Shown: piece after piece, positions 16,487-24,800 of the stretch
Numbering within the stretch: the stretch's first letter is position 1
Layout: each line of letters starts with the position of its first letter
Assembly: GCA_035318745.1 (NCBI GenBank)
Contig: DATHEA010000009.1
Location: 1 to 64,000 of the forward strand
Length of the DNA stretch: 64,000 nt
Reading direction: 5' to 3'
Source: VRUE01 sp035318745
GTDB lineage: Bacteria; Actinomycetota; Thermoleophilia; Solirubrobacterales; 70-9
Translations under genes and position numbers: made by a program
Notes under the pieces: generated by a model
Databases searched by the model: none
Seen by the model: the letters and a program-made list of their open reading frames with translations, nothing else
Told to the model about the DNA's origin: nothing

Positions 16487-17071
16487 TCAGGGCTCGATCA
16501 GCCCGCGACGGATTGCGTATCGGACCAGCTCGACCCGGTCGCGCATGCCGAGCTTGCGCATCGCGTTCGCGCGGTGGTTCTCGACCGTCTTCTCGGAGAG
16601 GTGGAGGATCGCCGCGATCTCCTTCGAGGTGTGGGCCTCGGCGACGAGCTTGACGATCTCCTCCTCGCGCGGCGTCAGCGTGCCTTGCGTCTTGGGGACG
16701 GGGAACGGCTCGCCCCGCTCGACCGCCCGGATCGCCGCCACGAGGTCCGTATCCGCCTGCGTCTTCACCACGTAGCCCGATGCACCCGCTTTCAGCGCCT
16801 CGGAGATGTAGCGCTCCTCGTCGTGCATCGAGAGGATCAGGACCGCGACCTCGGGCGCCTGCGCCTTGATCTCGCGCGTCGCCTGCAGCCCGGTCAGTTT
16901 CGGCATCTTGACGTCGAGGATCGCCAGGTCGGGCCGCTCGCGAATCGCCAGCTCGCGCGCCTCGGCCCCGTCCGCTGCCTCGGCGACGACCTCGATGTCG
17001 GGCTGGCGCTCCAGCAGCAGCCGCAGCCCGGAGCGCACGATCCCATGGTCATCTGCGATCAGGACGCGCAC
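16487..17071 (-). CDS. NarL/FixJ-type response regulator
   Basis: A 194-residue regulator starting at GTG 17071 (VRVLIADDHGIVRSGLRLLLE); the frame runs further upstream but that part is not receiver-like. Receiver domain about 1-115 with phosphoacceptor Asp in AILDVKMPKLTG; LuxR-type helix-turn-helix about 130-194 (LTPREEEIVKLVAEAHTSKEIAAILHLSEKTVENHRANAMRKL). Its natural partner is the HisKA_3-type kinase at 18913-18056, now separated by a gene on the other strand. Confidence 0.93.
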   Translation of the reverse strand: MRVLIADDHGIVRSGLRLLLERQPDIEVVAEAADGAEARELAIRERPDLAILDVKMPKLTGLQATREIKAQAPEVAVLILSMHDEERYISEALKAGASGYVVKTQADTDLVAAIRAVERGEPFPVPKTQGTLTPREEEIVKLVAEAHTSKEIAAILHLSEKTVENHRANAMRKLGMRDRVELVRYAIRRGLIEP

Positions 17072-17134
17072 GGACTCAGTCTCGCACCCAAAGTGGAGCC
17101 TTCTGCCCGCTCGTGGGGGGAGAGAGTCCAAGCC

Positions 17135-17173
17135 GTGGCGACTTACCCGTGATATGGACGGGAAAGTCGCCAC
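17135..17173. promoter_or_regulatory. 16-bp inverted repeat holding the start codon in its loop
   Basis: Arms 17135-17150 (GTGGCGACTTACCCGT) and 17158-17173 (ACGGGAAAGTCGCCAC) pair at 15 of 16 positions around a 7-nt loop, GATATGG. The loop contains the ATG (17154-17156) of the AbiEi/DUF559 gene. AbiEi proteins are known to bind inverted repeats in their own promoter. At the RNA level the hairpin would present the start codon in a loop. Confidence 0.65.
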
Positions 17174-18059
17174 ACCGGGCTTGGTCGTTGCGGAGATAGC
17201 CGAAAGACAGCATGGAGTGATTTCTGTCGACCAGTTGCGGCAATCGGGCATCAGCGAAGACGCGATTCGGGGGCGCGTGCTCTCGGGTCATCTGCACCGG
17301 GTGCACCGAGGCGTCTATGCCGTGGGTCATTCGGCGCTGCCGCCGGAGGGTCGTTGGTTGGCGGCCGTCCTGGCGGTCGGCGGGGGATCTAGAGGTGAGG
17401 GGACGGTCCTCGACTACTGGGGCGCGGCGGTCGGCCACCGCAGCGCGGCCTACCTCTGGGGTCTCCTGCCGGCTACGGCGGGCCCGGCGGACATCATGGT
17501 TGCAGGCAATGGCGGCAGGGCCCGCCGGCCCGGCATCCACCTCCACCGTTCGCGCTCGCTTGTCTCTGCCGACCTCACCCTGCGCCGCGGAATCCCGGTC
17601 ACAAATCCCTCGCGGACGATTGCGGACCTTCGCAAGGCCACCATGGCCGGCGCGGCAGGTGCCCTCTCCGGCCGTGAATTGCGCAAGGCCATCCGTCAAG
17701 CGAACGTGCTCGGCCTGCCGATTGACGAGGAGAGCGACAGGGACCGGACGCGCAGCGACTTGGAGCTGGACTTCCTGGGGATCTGCCGCCGCCATCGAAT
17801 TCCACCACCCGAGATCAACGTCCGAATCGGATCCTGTCTGGTTGATTTCCTATGGCGAGACCGGCGGTTCGTAGTCGAAACCGATAGCTACATCTATCAC
17901 CGCGGAAAAGTGGCCTTTCAGGACGACCGCGGGCGAGATCTCGAGCTGAAACTCCTTGGCTATGAGGTTCTGCGGCTTTCTGAACAGCAGATTGACGAGG
18001 AACCAGACCGGGTGGGAGAGGTACTGGCAGCGACTCTTGGTGGTCCTTGGCGAGGCTAG
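17154..18059 (+). CDS. AbiEi-type antitoxin domain protein with C-terminal DUF559 endonuclease-like domain
   Basis: 301 residues from ATG 17154. The N-terminal ~100 residues (IAERQHGVISVDQLRQSGISEDAIRGRVLSGHLHRVHRGVYAVG) match the AbiEi antitoxin winged-helix domain of type IV toxin-antitoxin systems. The C-terminal ~90 residues (VDFLWRDRRFVVETDSYIYHRGKVAFQDDRGRDLELKLLGYEVLRLSEQQI) match the Vsr-like DUF559 nuclease fold, with D, E and H positions kept. No AbiEii nucleotidyltransferase toxin is next to it. Lone fusions like this are common in actinobacteria and their role is unsettled. It lies head-on between a sensor kinase and its regulator, which suggests insertion. Its stop codon overlaps the kinase stop inside GCTAGC. 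Confidence 0.85.
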   Translation: MDGKVATPGLVVAEIAERQHGVISVDQLRQSGISEDAIRGRVLSGHLHRVHRGVYAVGHSALPPEGRWLAAVLAVGGGSRGEGTVLDYWGAAVGHRSAAYLWGLLPATAGPADIMVAGNGGRARRPGIHLHRSRSLVSADLTLRRGIPVTNPSRTIADLRKATMAGAAGALSGRELRKAIRQANVLGLPIDEESDRDRTRSDLELDFLGICRRHRIPPPEINVRIGSCLVDFLWRDRRFVVETDSYIYHRGKVAFQDDRGRDLELKLLGYEVLRLSEQQIDEEPDRVGEVLAATLGGPWRG

Positions 18060-18913
18060 CCGGGGACCGAGAGCCGCACGGTGGTGCCGTAGCCGGGCCG
18101 CGACTCGATCGTCAGCTCGGCTCCGATCAGCAGCGCCCGCTCGCGCATGCCGCCGATGCCGAGGCCGCGCTCGGACTGCTCGAAGGCGAAGCCGCGACCG
18201 TCGTCGGCGACCTCCAGTTCGACCGCGTCGCCGGAGCGGCGCAGAGTCACGGCGATCCGCTGCGCTTCGCTGTGGCGGGCGGCGTTGGTCAGCGACTCCT
18301 GGGCGACGCGGTAGACGACCAGCTGCACGTCGTCATCGAGGTCGGAGAAGTCACCCTCCGTGGCCAGCTCAGTCCTGACGCCGGAGCGCTCGAGCTGCTC
18401 CACCTGCCCGGCGATCGCCGCGGCGAGGCCGAGGTCGTCGAGCGCGGTTGGCCGCAGCTGGCGGGCCAGGGAGAGCAGCTCGAGCATCGCCTGGTTGGCG
18501 AGGGTGCGGGTCTCGGCGAGCTCGGGCTCCAGCTCCGGCGGCGCCGCCTCCCGCACCGCCTCCAGGCGCAGGAGCAACCCGGTCAGCGACTGGTTGACCT
18601 CGTCGTGGAGGTCGCGAGCCACCCGCGCCCGCTCCTCCTCCTGAGCCCGCAGTGCGGCGCTGCCGGCGCGCCTGCGCTCTGCTTCCAGGCGCCGGATCAT
18701 GCGCAGGAAGGCGAGCTCGATCCGCTCAACCTCCTCGGTCTCGCCGATCCCGTCGATCGAGTCCGGCAGCAGCGGCCCCGGCCGGCTCAGGTCGACCTTC
18801 TCCATTTCCTCGATCAGGTTTTCGAGCGGCGCGAACCGGCGCCGCTCTCGTATCCAGGCAGCGGCGAGCGCGACGATCGCGGCGGCGATCGCGATGATCG
18901 CGACAGTCGTCAT
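18056..18913 (-). CDS. sensor histidine kinase, HisKA_3 (NarX/DesK-like)
   Basis: 285 residues. One N-terminal membrane helix (VAIIAIAAAIVALAAAWI), a short HAMP-like linker, a dimerisation/phosphoacceptor region with the histidine in ARDLHDEVNQSLTGLLLRLEAVRE, and an HATPase_c domain (QESLTNAARHSEAQRIAV, DDGRGF, GLGIGGMRERALLIGAEL). There is no extracellular sensor domain, so the signal may be read in or near the membrane. It most likely phosphorylates the response regulator at 16487-17071. Confidence 0.92.
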   Translation of the reverse strand: MTTVAIIAIAAAIVALAAAWIRERRRFAPLENLIEEMEKVDLSRPGPLLPDSIDGIGETEEVERIELAFLRMIRRLEAERRRAGSAALRAQEEERARVARDLHDEVNQSLTGLLLRLEAVREAAPPELEPELAETRTLANQAMLELLSLARQLRPTALDDLGLAAAIAGQVEQLERSGVRTELATEGDFSDLDDDVQLVVYRVAQESLTNAARHSEAQRIAVTLRRSGDAVELEVADDGRGFAFEQSERGLGIGGMRERALLIGAELTIESRPGYGTTVRLSVPG

Positions 18914-18931
18914 TTCGGGCCTCGAATACGC

Positions 18932-18978
18932 ACGCGTCTGAGCTTATGGGGCCATATGACCCGTAAGCTCAGACACGT
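18932..18978. repeat. 47-bp dyad in the kinase/htpX divergent promoter region
   Basis: Arms ACGCGTCTGAGCTTA (18932-18946) and TAAGCTCAGACACGT (18964-18978) pair at 14 of 15 positions. The 17-bp middle contains the palindrome CATATG. It lies 19 bp from the kinase start and 86 bp from the htpX start. A bidirectional operator is more likely than a terminator, because it lies between divergent genes. Confidence 0.6.
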
Positions 18979-18993
18979 CGGAATGAGGGGTGA

Positions 18994-19005
18994 CCCCTAT
19001 AGGGG
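18994..19005. promoter_or_regulatory. palindrome CCCCTATAGGGG upstream of htpX
   Basis: A perfect 12-bp palindrome, identical in core to the one at 4758-4769. It overlaps an alternative hairpin AGGGGTGACCCCT, so the two stems exclude each other. It may be an operator of CsoR/CstR type or part of the htpX leader. Confidence 0.4.
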
Positions 19006-19063
19006 AAGTCAGTCTTCCTCGCAATACTTCGGTGACTGCACAAACGCGAACAGGAGCCATGCG

Positions 19064-19924
19064 ATGAGCACCACCAAGCAGTCCACCTGGGGAGCCACCC
19101 TGCGCACGACGATCTTGCTGGCCGGCCTTTCCGGCCTGCTGGTCCTGATCGGCGCCCTGATCGGCGGCCCCCCGACCGCGGGCCTCTTCCTCGGTATCGC
19201 CCTGCTGATCAACCTCGGCTCCTACTTCTTCAGCGACAAATTGGCGCTGAAAATGAGCCGCGCCAAGCCGATCGAGGAATCGGAAGCGCCGCGGCTCTAC
19301 GAGATCATGCGCGAATTGACGACGCGCGCTGGCCTGCCGATGCCGCGCCTCTACATGATCCCGCAGGACCAGCCCAACGCCTTCGCCACCGGTCGTAACC
19401 CAAAGCACTCCGCGGTCGCCGTCACCCGCGGGATCACCAAGCTCCTCTCCGAGGACGAGCTGCGCGGCGTCCTCGCCCACGAGCTAACGCACGTCCGCAA
19501 CCGCGACATTCTGATCCAGTCGGTGGCCTCGGCGATCGGCGCCGCGATCACCTACCTCGCCTACATGCTGCTCTGGTTCGGCGACGACGACAACTCGCCA
19601 CTCGGCCTGGTCGCCTCGCTGGCGATGGTGCTGCTGGCGCCGCTCGCGGCGAGCATCATCCAGCTCGCGATCTCGCGCCAGCGCGAGTACGCGGCCGACG
19701 CCGGCGGAGCCGAAATCTGCGGCAACCCCGAGTCGCTGGCCAGCGCCCTGCTGCGCCTCGAGCAGGGGGCGACCGACATGCCGATGCAGGTCAACCAGGC
19801 GGCTGAGCCCCTCTACATAGTCAAGCCCTTCTCGAGCAAGGGCATCGCCGGTCTCTTCTCGACCCACCCCCCGATCGAGGAGCGGGTCAAGAGGCTGCGC
19901 CAGATGCGCCCGTCGTTGGGCTGA
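19064..19924 (+). CDS. htpX: M48 family zinc metalloprotease HtpX
   Basis: 286 residues from ATG 19064, with CAGGAG 7 nt upstream. HtpX is a membrane protease that degrades misfolded membrane proteins. Two N-terminal helices (TILLAGLSGLLVLIGALIGG, AGLFLGIALLINLGSYFF) are followed by the cytoplasmic catalytic motif HELTH in LRGVLAHELTHVRNRD. Two more helices follow, then the third zinc ligand region REYAADAGGAEICG. The C-terminal FSTHPPIEERVKRLR is conserved. The leader carries two palindromes, so stress regulation is plausible. Confidence 0.96.
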   Translation: MSTTKQSTWGATLRTTILLAGLSGLLVLIGALIGGPPTAGLFLGIALLINLGSYFFSDKLALKMSRAKPIEESEAPRLYEIMRELTTRAGLPMPRLYMIPQDQPNAFATGRNPKHSAVAVTRGITKLLSEDELRGVLAHELTHVRNRDILIQSVASAIGAAITYLAYMLLWFGDDDNSPLGLVASLAMVLLAPLAASIIQLAISRQREYAADAGGAEICGNPESLASALLRLEQGATDMPMQVNQAAEPLYIVKPFSSKGIAGLFSTHPPIEERVKRLRQMRPSLG

Positions 19925-19977
19925 TTGACCGGGACGTATTTAAGAACTACCCTGTACGTGTAACGGCATAGGCCGTT
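19925..19977 (+). promoter_or_regulatory. promoter and leader palindrome of the first TetR gene
   Basis: TTGACC (19925-19930) and TACCCT (19948-19953) are 17 nt apart, starting just after the htpX stop. The expected start near 19960 is followed at once by the inverted repeat AACGGC-ATAG-GCCGTT (19962-19977), a likely autoregulatory operator. Confidence 0.45.
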
Positions 19978-19984
19978 CGCACGT

Positions 19985-20725
19985 ATGGCAAAAGCACGCG
20001 CCGGCACCAAACCCAACGCGCCTCGCCGCCTTCCGCGCGGCCGCCACGCACTGGCGCCCGAGGAGGTGCTGCGCGACCAGCGCGAGCGGCTGATCGACGC
20101 GGTTCCCCGCGTGGTCGCCGAGCGCGGCTACGAAGCGATGTCGGTAGCCGACATCGTCAAGGCCGCCGCCGTCTCGCGCAACGCCTTCTACAAGAACTTC
20201 GCCGACAAGCAGGAGTGTTTCGCGGCCGCGCACGACGCCGGCCACGAACAGCTCTTCGAGATCCTCATGCGGCCATGCGACGCGACCGCCACGATCGAAG
20301 AGCGCGTCGGGCGTTCTCTGGACGCGGGCCTTGATGCGATGGCGTCTGACCCAGACATGGCGCGCCTGCTCTTCGTCGAGGCACCGTCGGCGGGGGAGGG
20401 GATTGCCCTGCGCTACCACGAGTGGCTGCAGCGCTACGGCACCCTGCTGCGCTCCGCTGCGCCGGATCTGCCGGCCCGAGCGATACCTGCACCTGAGGTC
20501 GAGGGTGTGATCGTCGGCGGCATCGCCTCGCGGGTAGCCAGCGAGCTCCTCCACGACCGGGCGAAGAAGCTGCGGGACCTCGAGGCCCCTTTGGTCGAGT
20601 ACGTGCTCGCCTTCTACCGGCTCGGCGACACCGGCCCGAAAGAGGGCCGGCTCGTCCCGTTTGAGCGCGATGACTCTACGGCCGCAGAGCCAGCCGAGGC
20701 GCAGCGCAAACAGGCCAGCGCCTAG
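19985..20725 (+). CDS. TetR family regulator
   Basis: 246 residues. A basic N-terminal tail (RRLPRGRHALAPEEVLRDQRERL) leads into the TetR helix-turn-helix (AERGYEAMSVADIVKAAAVSRNAFYKNFADKQECFAAA). The rest is a helical ligand-binding domain. The pattern LPxGRHxLxxExVxxxQRxR is shared with the two TetR genes at 32.6-34 kb, so all three belong to one expanded subfamily. It precedes the collagen-like gene, which has its own promoter. Control of that promoter is possible but untested. Confidence 0.9.
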   Translation: MAKARAGTKPNAPRRLPRGRHALAPEEVLRDQRERLIDAVPRVVAERGYEAMSVADIVKAAAVSRNAFYKNFADKQECFAAAHDAGHEQLFEILMRPCDATATIEERVGRSLDAGLDAMASDPDMARLLFVEAPSAGEGIALRYHEWLQRYGTLLRSAAPDLPARAIPAPEVEGVIVGGIASRVASELLHDRAKKLRDLEAPLVEYVLAFYRLGDTGPKEGRLVPFERDDSTAAEPAEAQRKQASA

Positions 20726-20840
20726 CGCTAAAGAACCGCACGTACCCAGCTCGAACGACGGTTTATCTGGGAACTCGCAGGGTTCTGTAGATACCGCTCT
20801 GCCCGCTAAGTCCCCGCAAACCATGCATAAGGCTTAGCAA

Positions 20841-20884
20841 TACCACGTGCGTATCTTGACAAGTCTGTACCAGCGTGTTTACAT
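20841..20884 (+). promoter_or_regulatory. promoter of the collagen-like gene, twin copy A
   Basis: TTGACA (20856-20861) and TTACAT (20879-20884) are 17 nt apart. The block from CCACGTGCGTATCTTGACAA through GCGTGTTTACAT is nearly repeated at 32574-32616 upstream of a TetR gene. A leader of about 80 nt would precede the ATG at 20971. Confidence 0.6.
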
Positions 20885-20970
20885 GCTCGTGCGTCTTTCG
20901 TTGGGAACGAGGACGGTATAGCCAGGGCAGTACCAAATCGCAGGGACAGGGACAAAGGAGAAGAGATCAC

Positions 20971-21792
20971 ATGCTCTCACCGCTACGCAACCACTTCGGC
21001 ATCCCGGGCGTGATCTCGGTGATCGCCCTCGTCTTCGCCATGTTCGGCGGGGCCTACGCCGCGACGAACACAGGCAAGGCGACCAGCTCGGCCAAAGCCA
21101 AGAAAGGCCCCCGCGGGCCGAGAGGCCCCGCCGGACCGGCAGGTCCCGCAGGCGCGCAGGGCCCCGCAGGCCCCGCCGGAGCCAAGGGCGACAAGGGCGA
21201 TAGCGGCAATGCCGGCGCCGCAGGCAAAAACGCCGAAGCGGTCTCCTTCACGGGCTCCAAAGGTCCGATAGGCGGCGTCACCTGCAACGAAGGCGGCCTC
21301 GAAGTCAAATCGGCAAGCGCCACGACGCTCGTCTGCAACGGCAAAAAAGGCGCCACCGGCTCACCTTGGACCGCGGGCGGCGTGCTGCCCACCGAACAGA
21401 CCGAGACCGGGACCTATCTGATCGGCTCCGAGACCGGCACCGGCACGTTCGTCGGGTATGCGCAGGCGACCATCTCTTTCCCGATCCCGCTCCCGGCTCA
21501 GCTCGCTTCGAGCCACACGATCTACAACGCCGACCCCGGCACTGAAGTCGACGAAAAATGCGAGAGCGAAGATCACCCCGGGAACGCCGGCGTCGAAAAC
21601 CCAGAGGCCTCCCCCGGCTACCTTTGCGTCTTCAAAGCCGCTGCGAGCAACATGACCGAAGCCGAATTCGTCTTCCTTCGAAACGGCGGCAACGGCGAAG
21701 GGGCGGGCGTAGCGGGCACCACGCTGAACCAGGCGCCGGCCACCGAAGCAGCAGCTCGCAACGAAGGCACTTGGGCCGTGACGGCCCCCTAA
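20971..21792 (+). CDS. secreted collagen-like (Gly-X-Y) protein
   Basis: 273 residues from ATG 20971, with AAAGGAGAAG upstream. A hydrophobic N-terminal segment (PGVISVIALVFAMFGGAYA) acts as signal or anchor. It is followed by a short collagen-like tract at about 46-85 (GPRGPRGPAGPAG..., then GDKGDSGNAG) and a ~190-residue C-terminal globular domain with four or more cysteines. Short triple-helix stalks with a globular head are typical of bacterial surface collagens. The globular part is not recognised. The gene opens the secreted-protein region that continues to 32.5 kb. Confidence 0.85.
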   Translation: MLSPLRNHFGIPGVISVIALVFAMFGGAYAATNTGKATSSAKAKKGPRGPRGPAGPAGPAGAQGPAGPAGAKGDKGDSGNAGAAGKNAEAVSFTGSKGPIGGVTCNEGGLEVKSASATTLVCNGKKGATGSPWTAGGVLPTEQTETGTYLIGSETGTGTFVGYAQATISFPIPLPAQLASSHTIYNADPGTEVDEKCESEDHPGNAGVENPEASPGYLCVFKAAASNMTEAEFVFLRNGGNGEGAGVAGTTLNQAPATEAAARNEGTWAVTAP

Positions 21793-21842
21793 ACGGACTC
21801 CGGCAAAGGCGATGGCGATGAGAGCCCAAGGGATCACGCCGA

Positions 21843-21859
21843 GCACCCACCCTGGGTGC
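21843..21859 (+). terminator. hairpin after the collagen-like gene
   Basis: GCACCCA-CCC-TGGGTGC is a perfect 7-bp stem with a 3-nt loop between the collagen-like gene and the next start codon. There is no U-tract. It may be a partial terminator or attenuator. Confidence 0.45.
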
Positions 21860-21898
21860 CGGCGGGGTCAGACGAACCAAAAACGAGCGGAGGACAGG

Positions 21899-24800
21899 AT
21901 GATGAAGCGCCTGGCATCGACACTTGGGCCCTTGGCGGTCACCCTGGCACTGTGCGCGATGGGGCCGGTCGGCGCGAGCGCCGCGGTCCCCGACAGGCTT
22001 TGGGACGCCTGTGAGACGGGTTCGGGCGCTGGGCAGTGTCGCGTCCCCTACGGCATCGCCGCCGACCCCACGACCGGCCACCTCTTCATCGCCGACGTCG
22101 GGAACAACCGCATCGACGAGCTCACTGTTTGGGGTGTCTCCGTCAAGTCGTGGGGCTGGGGAGTCCGCGACGGCTCAGAAGAGCTGCAGACCTGCACCGC
22201 CGAGACCGGCTGCCTGAGTGGCCATGACGGAGCCGGGGACGGTCAGCTCAACCAACCGCTGGGGGTCGTAGTCGACGGCGCCGGCGACGTCTACGTCCTC
22301 GATCGGAAAAACCATGACATTCAGAAGTTCGACCCCACCTCCGGCCCGGGCGAAGACGAAGCAGAATTCCTGCTCGCCTTCGGCGGCGAAGTCAACAAGA
22401 CCAAAAGCGAAGAAGTCGGCTCCACCGAAGCCGAACGCAACCTCTGCGCCGCCGCTTCGGGTGATGTTTGTCAGGCCGGAACCACGGGCACCGGCGCGGG
22501 TCAGTTCGGACCCTGGTCGGCGTTCGGCATCCCGATCGCGCTGGGAGCAGGGAACGAGGTCTACGTCGGCGACGAAGGACGGATCCAGCGCTTCGACGCA
22601 GGCGGCCATTACCTCGAAAGCATCCCCCTGCCGGGCGAGAAGGTGCAATCGCTGGCGATCGACACCAGCGGCGGCGCAAACGACGGCGACCTGTATGTGG
22701 CGCGTTGCAACCCGGCCACCAGCTGCGTTGCAGGCACTCCAGAACGCCCCGCCTCCAAACCCGACGTGCTGAAGCTGAGCCCGGCGGGCGATGCCCTCGG
22801 CACCTTGGCGATACTCGAACCACTGGCTCTCGCGGTCGATGAGGTCGGCGACGTCTACGCGGTCGGCGAAAACAAGTTCTCTGCGGGCAGCAGCGTAAAG
22901 ATCCACAAGTTCGGCCCCGCCGGGAACGAGCTGCCGGGCTTCCCCTTCTCCGATGGATTCGACCTCTCGATGGGCCTCGCCACCGGCTCGGCCTGCGGAA
23001 TCGTCGGCGCCGATCTCTACGTCTCGAACAGCGCCGGTCTCAGCGGCTCCAGCTACGTCCGCGCCTACGGCCCTCCGCCGGACCCGACCCTCTGCCCGCC
23101 GCCGAAAGTCCCGCCGAAGATCGCCGCCCAGTACGCGACCTCGGTGCAGAGCAGCGGCGCGACGCTGAAGGCAGACATCAGCACCGAATTCTGGCCCGAT
23201 ACCACCTACTACGTCCAGTACGGGACGGGCAAATGCTCTGCAGGCGGTTGCGATCGAGAACAGCCAGTTGCGCCGGGCTCGAAACTGAACCTGGTCACCA
23301 ACCGCCCGGTGGCCACCGCGGGCGTCTTCTTGGGCAACCTCGAGCCCGGCACGACCTACCACTACCGCTTCGTCGCCGAGAGCTCGGGCGGCGGCCCGGT
23401 CTTCGGAGTCGGCGGGGAAGTTGGGGCAGACGGAGCCGAAGGCGCATTCACCACCTTCCCGGTGCCCTCCGAGCCGAAGACCGACTGTCCCAACCAGGCC
23501 TTCCGCACCGAAGCGTCGGCGAGGCTTCCCGACTGCCGCGCCTATGAGATGGTCAGTCCGCTGGACAAAAATGGCGGCGACGTGATCGCCGGGGAAGTCG
23601 CGAGAGGCTTCACCTCTCCGCGGAAGAGCTCGGCCGACGGCAACAGGCTTGCCTTCTCCTCGCTACGCCCCTTCTTGGACCCATCCGCCGCGCCGCTGAC
23701 CAACCAGTACCTCTCGGCGCGCGGTTCCGATGGCTGGTCGAGCAGCGCGATCTCCCCCCCGCGCAGCGTGCCGCTGTGGGCCGTCGGCTTCACCGGCCAG
23801 TTCAAGGCCTTCGACGACGACCTCTGTGAGGGCTGGCTCCTGCAGGACACCGCCCTGGCGCTCGTCCCCGGGGCGCCAAGCGGAGTAGCCAACGCCTACA
23901 CGCGCGACTACTGCGACCCCGCTGCCGGCTACCAGCTCCTGACCACCGAGCAGCCTCCGGGAGTCGGTTTCGGGCCGGGCGAGACCCGCCCCGAAACTGC
24001 CCTTCCCAACATGCAGGCCGCCTCTGCCGACGGCGCCCACACGGCGATCATGGCGGGCGCGATGCTGACGCCCGACGCCTGCCCGACGGCAGGGATGGAG
24101 CAGGTCTACCTGACCAGCCCCGATGCCCCACTGCGCCTCGTCAGCGCCCTGCCCAACGGCCACGCGACCTGCACCCACTCCAACGCGGGCAGCTTCGAAG
24201 ACTTCGGCGACGGATTCACGGGGTCCAACATGGTCGGCGCGGTCTCCGCCGACGGCTCGCGGGTCTTCTGGACCGACACTCTGAGCGCCGCCACCGGGGA
24301 AGGCCTCACCGGCGGCCCCGGCAACCTCTACCTGCGCCTCAACGCCACCGAGGAACAGAGCCCGGTCCAGTTTGGAAGCTGCGCCGAACCCGAGCTTGCC
24401 TGCACTGTTGCGATCTCCAAAAGCGGCGAAGCCCGCTTCTGGGCCGCCAACCCGCAGGGCGCCACCGCGATCTACACGGTCGGCAGCGTGCAGACCGGAA
24501 AAGCAGAGCTCTTCGAATACGACGCCGAAGCAGCCGAATCCAAATCGATCGCCAAAGGCGTGTCGGGAGTCGCCGGTGTGAGCGAAGACGCTTCTCGCGT
24601 CTACTTCATCTCCACCGAAGCGCTCAGCGGCGGACAGGAAAACAGCGAAGGGGACAAAGCTCAGGCGGGGGCCCCCAACCTCTACCTCTCCGAAGCCGGG
24701 GTCGGCATCGTCTTCGTGGCAAGGCTCTCGAGCTTCGACACGGGCGTGGGCGATTTCAAACCCTCCTCCCGTCACTCTCGCATCAGCCCCGACGGGCTGC

